A stretch of 27,617 nucleotides of DNA from an uncultured Dorea sp. (GTDB taxonomy: Bacteria; Bacillota; Clostridia; Lachnospirales; Lachnospiraceae): positions 1 to 27,617 of the forward strand of contig URTM01000034.1 in assembly GCA_900550865.1 (NCBI GenBank). The letters are read 5' to 3'. Positions 23,631-27,617 of the stretch are shown here, piece after piece. Numbering within the stretch: the first letter of the stretch is position 1; each line of letters opens with the position of its first letter. A program made the position numbers and the translations under genes. The notes beneath the pieces were generated by a model. The model was not told the DNA's origin and searched no databases. It was given only the letters and a program-made list of their open reading frames with translations.

Positions 23631-23882
23631 ATGTTACATCCATCTTACACAGACTTAATGAAAGTGGTAAATAAAGACGTAGAAGAGGGCGAGACAAAAG
23701 TAGTTAACAGCCGTTACTCTATCGTTATGGCTACAGCAAAGAGAGCAAGAGAGATCATTGACGGATCTATGCCGCTTGTTGATGCAAAGATGGGCGAAAA
23801 GCCGCTGTCTATTGCAATCGATGAGATGAATCAGGGAAAGATGACGATCATCGCACAGGACGAAGAGGAAGAAGAGAACTAG
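23631..23882 (+). CDS. rpoZ: RNA polymerase omega subunit
   Basis: Omega is a small subunit that wraps the beta-prime C terminus, aids polymerase assembly and in some bacteria binds ppGpp. The 83 residues include the signature NSRYSIVMATAKRAREI and KPLSIAIDEMNQGK, with an acidic tail (DEEEEEN). It lies 4 bases after gmk, with GGAG at the gmk end as its ribosome-binding site, matching the usual gmk-rpoZ pair. A hairpin follows 46 bases on. Confidence 0.95.
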   Translation: MLHPSYTDLMKVVNKDVEEGETKVVNSRYSIVMATAKRAREIIDGSMPLVDAKMGEKPLSIAIDEMNQGKMTIIAQDEEEEEN

Positions 23883-23927
23883 AACCTGACGCAGATGATT
23901 TTTCAGACAATCTGACGGCTTATATAT

Positions 23928-23960
23928 AAGGGCAGATGCCGTAAGGTGTCTGCCCTTCTT
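23928..23960 (+). terminator. Hairpin after rpoZ, probable terminator
   Basis: AAGGGCAGATGCC (23928-23940) pairs over 13 positions, including two G-T wobbles, with GGTGTCTGCCCTT (23945-23957) around a GTAA tetraloop. The stem is very stable but the T tract is poor (CTTAG follows), so it may be partial or act as an mRNA 3' end stabiliser rather than a full stop. Confidence 0.6.
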
Positions 23961-24056
23961 AGACTATATGGTAAGAGGAGGGAAATATTGTCTGAAGATA
24001 GTAAAAGAATATATTAGAAAACATAATACCAAAAAGCAAAATAAAGGAGGAAACGA

Positions 24057-25379
24057 ATGAATATATTTTTCGTATCGCTTGGCTGCGATAAGAATCTGGT
24101 GGATTCGGAAGTAATGTTGGGACTTCTGGATGCAAAAGGATACCAGATTGTTGATGATGAGACACAGGCAGATGTCATGGTGATTAACACCTGTTGTTTT
24201 ATTCATGACGCAAAAGAAGAAAGTATCCAGACGATTCTGGATATGGCAAGATATAAAGAAGAAGGAAGATTAAAGGCACTGGTGGTAACCGGATGTCTGG
24301 CACAAAGATATAAGCAGGAGATCATTGACGAGATCCCTGAGGTAGATGTAGTGCTTGGAACAACATCCTATGATAAGATCGTGGAAGCAGTAGAAGAAGC
24401 ACTGGAAGGTAAATCAGAAGTAGAGCTTGCCGATATCGATGCACTTCCGCTTCCGGAGACAAAGAGACTTGTAACAACCGGAGGACATTATGCATATCTG
24501 AAGATTGCAGAAGGCTGTGATAAGCATTGTACATATTGTATCATCCCAAAAGTCCGTGGAAATTACCGCAGTGTACCGATGGAGCGTCTGATCAAAGAAG
24601 CACAGGAACTGGCTGATCAGGGCGTAAAAGAACTGATCCTGGTTGCACAGGAGACAACGGTATATGGACAGGATATTTACGGTGAAAAATCTCTGCATAA
24701 ACTTCTGAAAGAGTTATGTCAGATCAAAGGAATCCGCTGGATCCGTCTTCTGTACTGTTATCCGGAAGAAATTGATGATAATCTGATACAAGTAATGAAG
24801 GAAGAAACAAAGATCTGCCATTATCTGGATCTCCCAATCCAGCATGCAAGCGATGCCATCTTAAAGAGAATGGGAAGAAGAACTTCCAAACAGCAGCTGA
24901 TCGATACGATCACAAAGCTGAGAGAAGAGATCCCGGACATTGCACTTCGTACAACGCTGATCACCGGTTTCCCGGGAGAAACGCAGGAACAGCATGAAGA
25001 AGTGATGGAATTCGTGGATGAGATGGAATTTGAAAGACTGGGTGTATTTACTTATTCGCCGGAGGAAGATACCCCGGCAGCAACCATGCCGGATCAGATT
25101 GATGAGGCAGTAAAAAAAGACCGTCAGGCAGATATCATGGAACTTCAGCAGGAGATCGTATTTGATCAGGCAGAAGATATGATCGGAAGAGAAGTTCTGG
25201 TAATGATCGAAGGAAAAGTTGCCGATGAGAATGCATATGTCGGAAGAACTTACCGTGATGCGCCGAATGTAGATGGTTTGATTTTTGTAAATACAGATGA
25301 AGAGCTGATGACCGGTGATTTTGCAAAAGTGAAAGTTACCGGAGCGGCAGAATATGATTTGATAGGAGAGTTGATGTAA
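24057..25379 (+). CDS. rimO: Ribosomal protein S12 methylthiotransferase RimO
   Basis: RimO is a radical SAM enzyme that adds a methylthio group to a conserved Asp of ribosomal protein S12. The 440 residues begin with the methylthiotransferase domain, whose cluster-binding cysteines are C10 (SLGCDKNLVDSE), C46 (INTCCF) and C80 (TGCLAQRY). The radical SAM motif is CDKHCTYC (C154, C158, C161). A TRAM domain closes the protein (about 375-440). SLGCDKNLVDSE is typical of RimO rather than MiaB. AAAGGAGG precedes the ATG. The stop overlaps the pgsA start by one base (TAATG), so the pair is coupled. Confidence 0.96.
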   Translation: MNIFFVSLGCDKNLVDSEVMLGLLDAKGYQIVDDETQADVMVINTCCFIHDAKEESIQTILDMARYKEEGRLKALVVTGCLAQRYKQEIIDEIPEVDVVLGTTSYDKIVEAVEEALEGKSEVELADIDALPLPETKRLVTTGGHYAYLKIAEGCDKHCTYCIIPKVRGNYRSVPMERLIKEAQELADQGVKELILVAQETTVYGQDIYGEKSLHKLLKELCQIKGIRWIRLLYCYPEEIDDNLIQVMKEETKICHYLDLPIQHASDAILKRMGRRTSKQQLIDTITKLREEIPDIALRTTLITGFPGETQEQHEEVMEFVDEMEFERLGVFTYSPEEDTPAATMPDQIDEAVKKDRQADIMELQQEIVFDQAEDMIGREVLVMIEGKVADENAYVGRTYRDAPNVDGLIFVNTDEELMTGDFAKVKVTGAAEYDLIGELM

Positions 25380-25921
25380 TGAATTTACCAAATAAGCTGA
25401 CTGTTTTAAGAGTAATCATGGTTCCGTTTTTTGTATTTTTCATGCTGACAGGTGTGGGCGGAGCTGCAAACAAATGGATCGCACTGATCATTTTCTGTGT
25501 GGCAAGTCTTACGGATATGCTGGACGGAAAGATCGCAAGAGCCAGAAATCTTGTGACAAATTTTGGAAAGTTTATGGATCCGCTGGCAGATAAACTGCTG
25601 GTTTGTTCGGCTATGATCTGTATGATTCCGCTTGGAAAACTTCAGGCATGGTTCGTAATCGTGATCATTGCAAGAGAATTTATCATCAGCGGATTCCGCC
25701 TGGTAGCAGCAGATAATGATATCGTCATCGCTGCAAGCTATTGGGGAAAATTTAAAACCGTATCGCAGATGTTCATGCTGATTCTCCTGATCGCTGATCT
25801 GGGCGGTGTGTTTAATGTGATCGCACAGGTGCTGATCTGGGTATCACTGGTACTTACGATCGTATCGCTGGTTGATTATATTGCCAAAAATGTACAGGTA
25901 CTGACGCATGGCGGTATGTAG
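25379..25921 (+). CDS. pgsA: Phosphatidylglycerophosphate synthase
   Basis: PgsA makes phosphatidylglycerophosphate from CDP-diacylglycerol and glycerol 3-phosphate in the membrane. The 180 residues carry the CDP-alcohol phosphotransferase signature D46-xx-D49-G50-xx-A53-R54, then G63-xxx-D67-xxx-D71, with all residues intact. N-terminal MNLPNKLTVLRVIMVP is the family start. Several membrane helices are evident (about 10-27, 32-45, 73-98, 120-140 and 145-165). The start overlaps the rimO stop by one base. With gpsA and plsY elsewhere in the window it covers much of phosphatidylglycerol synthesis. Confidence 0.95.
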   Translation: MNLPNKLTVLRVIMVPFFVFFMLTGVGGAANKWIALIIFCVASLTDMLDGKIARARNLVTNFGKFMDPLADKLLVCSAMICMIPLGKLQAWFVIVIIAREFIISGFRLVAADNDIVIAASYWGKFKTVSQMFMLILLIADLGGVFNVIAQVLIWVSLVLTIVSLVDYIAKNVQVLTHGGM

Positions 25922-25999
25922 GATCTGAAAAGAATTCGTAAAAAAGATTCGTATAGATAGATTCCTGTGGTATGAAAAACAGAATAAAAGAGATGTAAG

Positions 26000-26043
26000 A
26001 AGGCTCTTCTCCGGGAGTGATGTTTCCGGGAGAAGAGCCTTTT
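26000..26043 (+). terminator. Intrinsic terminator after pgsA
   Basis: AAGGCTCTTCTCC (26000-26012) pairs perfectly with GGAGAAGAGCCTT (26029-26041), the inner GGA/TCC pairs continue after one mismatch, and TT follows. It ends the rimO-pgsA unit. Confidence 0.85.
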
Positions 26044-26098
26044 GAAAATTGTGCCAAAAAAAGAGAAAATTCCATACAAAAATGTAGAGAAAAATCAA

Positions 26099-26127
26099 TT
26101 GACGAATGTCGAAATATATGAGAAAAT
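26099..26127 (+). promoter_or_regulatory. Promoter for the NifU-like/GGGtGRT operon
   Basis: TTGACG (26099-26104), 17 bases, GAAAAT (26122-26127). TCCATAC (26071-26077) and GTATGGA (26136-26142) form a 7-base inverted repeat flanking this promoter. The 5' leader would be about 70 bases. Confidence 0.5.
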
Positions 26128-26202
26128 AAATACAAGTATGGATGTTAAAGAGATAACAAACCCTACGATAAGCAAACTTACATAGTTGAAAGGAGTTTTA
26201 AA

Positions 26203-26895
26203 ATGATTTATTCACAGGAAGTAGAAATGATGTGTCCGGTAGCTCAGGGTGCAAACCACGGACCAGCTCCGATTCCGGAAGAAGCAAAATGGGTTCAGGC
26301 TAAGGAAGTTAAAGATATCTCTGGTTTTACACATGGTGTAGGCTGGTGTGCTCCTCAGCAGGGTGCCTGTAAATTAACACTGAATGTTAAAGATGGTATC
26401 ATCCAGGAGGCTCTCGTTGAGACAATCGGATGTTCAGGAATGACACATTCAGCAGCTATGGCTTCTGAGATTCTTCCAGGAAAAACTATTTTAGAGGCAT
26501 TAAACACAGACCTTGTTTGTGACGCTATCAATACAGCAATGCGTGAGTTATTCCTGCAGATTGTATACGGAAGAACTCAGAGTGCATTCTCTGAAGACGG
26601 ACTTGCTATCGGAGCCGGACTGGAAGACCTTGGAAAAGGACTTCGTTCACAGGTTGGTACAATGTACGGAACATTAGCTAAAGGTCCTCGTTACCTTGAA
26701 ATGGCAGAAGGATATGTAACAGGTATCGCTCTTGACGAGAACGATGAGATCATCGGATATCAGTTCGTAAGCCTTGGAAAATTCACAGACTTCGTAAAAG
26801 CAGGAGACACTCCAAACGAAGCTTGGGAGAAAGCAAAAGGACAGTACGGACGTGTTGCAGATGCAGTTAAGATCATCGACCCACGTAAGGAGTAA
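26203..26895 (+). CDS. NifU/IscU-like iron-sulfur scaffold-related protein (partner of GGGtGRT protein)
   Basis: The 230 residues resemble the NifU N-terminal/IscU fold. GACKLTLNVKDGIIQEALVETIGCSG (52-79 region) aligns by eye with the IscU run from its first to its second cluster cysteine, and SAAMASEILPGKTILEAL matches the following helix. Cysteines are C11, C49, C56, C77 and C106; C56, C77 and C106 are the best candidates for cluster ligands. The protein is longer than IscU (about 130), with extra N-terminal and C-terminal parts of unknown role (GLRSQVGTMYGTLAKGPRYLEMAEGYV is conserved-looking). AAAGGAG precedes the ATG. The next gene, 40 bases on, is a GGGtGRT-family protein; I recall this pairing from anaerobes. 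Codon use is shifted toward gct, gtt, ggt and cgt, suggesting strong expression. Function is not established. Confidence 0.8.
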   Translation: MIYSQEVEMMCPVAQGANHGPAPIPEEAKWVQAKEVKDISGFTHGVGWCAPQQGACKLTLNVKDGIIQEALVETIGCSGMTHSAAMASEILPGKTILEALNTDLVCDAINTAMRELFLQIVYGRTQSAFSEDGLAIGAGLEDLGKGLRSQVGTMYGTLAKGPRYLEMAEGYVTGIALDENDEIIGYQFVSLGKFTDFVKAGDTPNEAWEKAKGQYGRVADAVKIIDPRKE

Positions 26896-26935
26896 TCTCA
26901 ATATTTTAAGGTAATTTAATCAGGAGGATAAATTA

Positions 26936-27617
26936 ATGGCTTTATTTGAATCATATGAAAGAAGAATTGATAAAATCAATGAAGTATTGGCTGGTTATGG
27001 TATTTCTTCTATCGAAGAAGCACAGCAGATCACAAAGGATGCCGGACTTGATGTATACAATCAGATCAAAGGTATTCAGCCAATCTGTTTTGAAAATGCA
27101 TGCTGGGCATACATCGTAGGTGCAGCAATCGCAATCAAAAAAGGATGTAAGACAGCAGCAGAAGCTGCAGCAGCAATCGGAGAAGGACTTCAGGCTTTCT
27201 GTATTCCTGGATCAGTTGCTGATCAGAGAAAAGTAGGTCTTGGACATGGTAACTTAGGAAAGATGCTTCTGGAAGAAGATACAGAGTGTTTCGCATTCCT
27301 GGCTGGTCACGAATCATTCGCAGCTGCTGAAGGTGCTATCGGTATCGCAGAGAAGGCTAACAAGGTTCGTAAGAAACCTCTTCGTGTTATCCTGAACGGT
27401 CTTGGAAAAGATGCTGCAAAGATCATCTCAAGAATCAACGGATTCACATATGTTCAGACAGAATATGATTACTACACAGGAGAACTGAAAGAAGTAGAAA
27501 GAATTTCTTACTCTGACGGACTCCGTTCTAAAGTTAACTGCTACGGTGCTAACGACGTACGTGAAGGTGTTGCAATCATGCACAAAGAAGGTGTAGACGT
27601 ATCTATCACAGGTAACT
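26936..27617 (+). CDS. GGGtGRT-family protein, N-terminal part (cut by window end)
   Basis: The ATG at 26936 follows AGGAGG by 8 bases, and the frame stays open to the last base, giving 227 residues (MALFESYERRIDKINEVL onward). I recognise it as the GGGtGRT protein family of roughly 330 residues; the motif that names the family would lie beyond the window. Visible features are cysteines in PICFENACWAYIVG, KKGCKT, AFCIPG and VNCYG, a glycine-rich VGLGHGNLGKMLLEEDTECFAFLAGHESFAAAEGAIGIA section, and VILNGLGKDAAKIIS. No signal peptide is seen. It follows the NifU-like gene by 40 bases with no terminator, so they form an operon. Codon use is like that partner gene. Its biochemical role is unknown to me. 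Confidence 0.8.
   Translation, partial: MALFESYERRIDKINEVLAGYGISSIEEAQQITKDAGLDVYNQIKGIQPICFENACWAYIVGAAIAIKKGCKTAAEAAAAIGEGLQAFCIPGSVADQRKVGLGHGNLGKMLLEEDTECFAFLAGHESFAAAEGAIGIAEKANKVRKKPLRVILNGLGKDAAKIISRINGFTYVQTEYDYYTGELKEVERISYSDGLRSKVNCYGANDVREGVAIMHKEGVDVSITGN

Noticed and set aside
1..27617. Mobile elements, CRISPR arrays, tRNA or rRNA genes
   Set aside because: No transposase, integrase, regular short repeats, tRNA-like cloverleaf or rRNA stretches were seen anywhere in the window.

Overview
The window looks like chromosomal core from a spore-forming, anaerobic, low-to-mid GC Firmicute, most likely a member of the Lachnospiraceae (Clostridia). This rests on the gene order der-plsY-gpsA-spoIVA, the yicC-gmk-rpoZ-rimO-pgsA block, a type A RNase P RNA, E. 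coli-like pyrB/pyrI, and codon use rich in gga, gca, aga and cgt. Exact genus cannot be fixed by eye. I see no phage, transposon, CRISPR or tRNA genes.

Layout. (1) 62-4545, + strand: an unusual in-frame joint of the N-terminal part of an RtcB-type RNA ligase to an almost complete acetolactate synthase large subunit, then serC and serA. (2) 4683-6131: a membrane-anchored polysaccharide deacetylase with wall-binding-type repeats. (3) 6194-7369, - strand: a long PRPP synthetase-like gene, divergent from der. (4) 7530-12148: der, plsY, gpsA, a terminator, then spoIVA. (5) 12187-13495: a promoter, a strong terminator-like hairpin and further inverted repeats ahead of an iron-type alcohol dehydrogenase. 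(6) 13764-14927: a MoaB/MogA-like protein and an MBL-fold hydrolase. (7) 15014-15361: rnpB, with a strong promoter. (8) 15550-17481, - strand: a nitroreductase-pyrB-pyrI operon. (9) 17705-20191: pheA and a DUF815-type AAA ATPase. (10) 20222-21961, - strand: rqcH. (11) 22088-25921: yicC, gmk, rpoZ, rimO, pgsA. (12) 26203-27617: a NifU/IscU-like protein and the start of a GGGtGRT-family protein, cut by the window end.

How the genes work together. Most genes are housekeeping: amino acid synthesis (branched-chain, serine, phenylalanine), nucleotides (PRPP, UMP, GMP/GDP), phospholipid synthesis (plsY, gpsA, pgsA), ribosome assembly and quality control (der, rimO, rqcH), RNA processing (rnpB, yicC), transcription (rpoZ) and spore coat assembly (spoIVA). 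Convergent pairs are separated by hairpins able to terminate in both directions. Divergent pairs share compact promoter regions, and at rqcH/yicC the two promoters physically interleave.

The parts most worth a second look are the RtcB-IlvB joint at about 611-628, the poorly understood NifU-like/GGGtGRT pair at the right end with its distinct codon use, the structured leader before the alcohol dehydrogenase, and the overlapping rqcH/yicC promoters. All promoter and terminator calls are by eye from consensus and base pairing.
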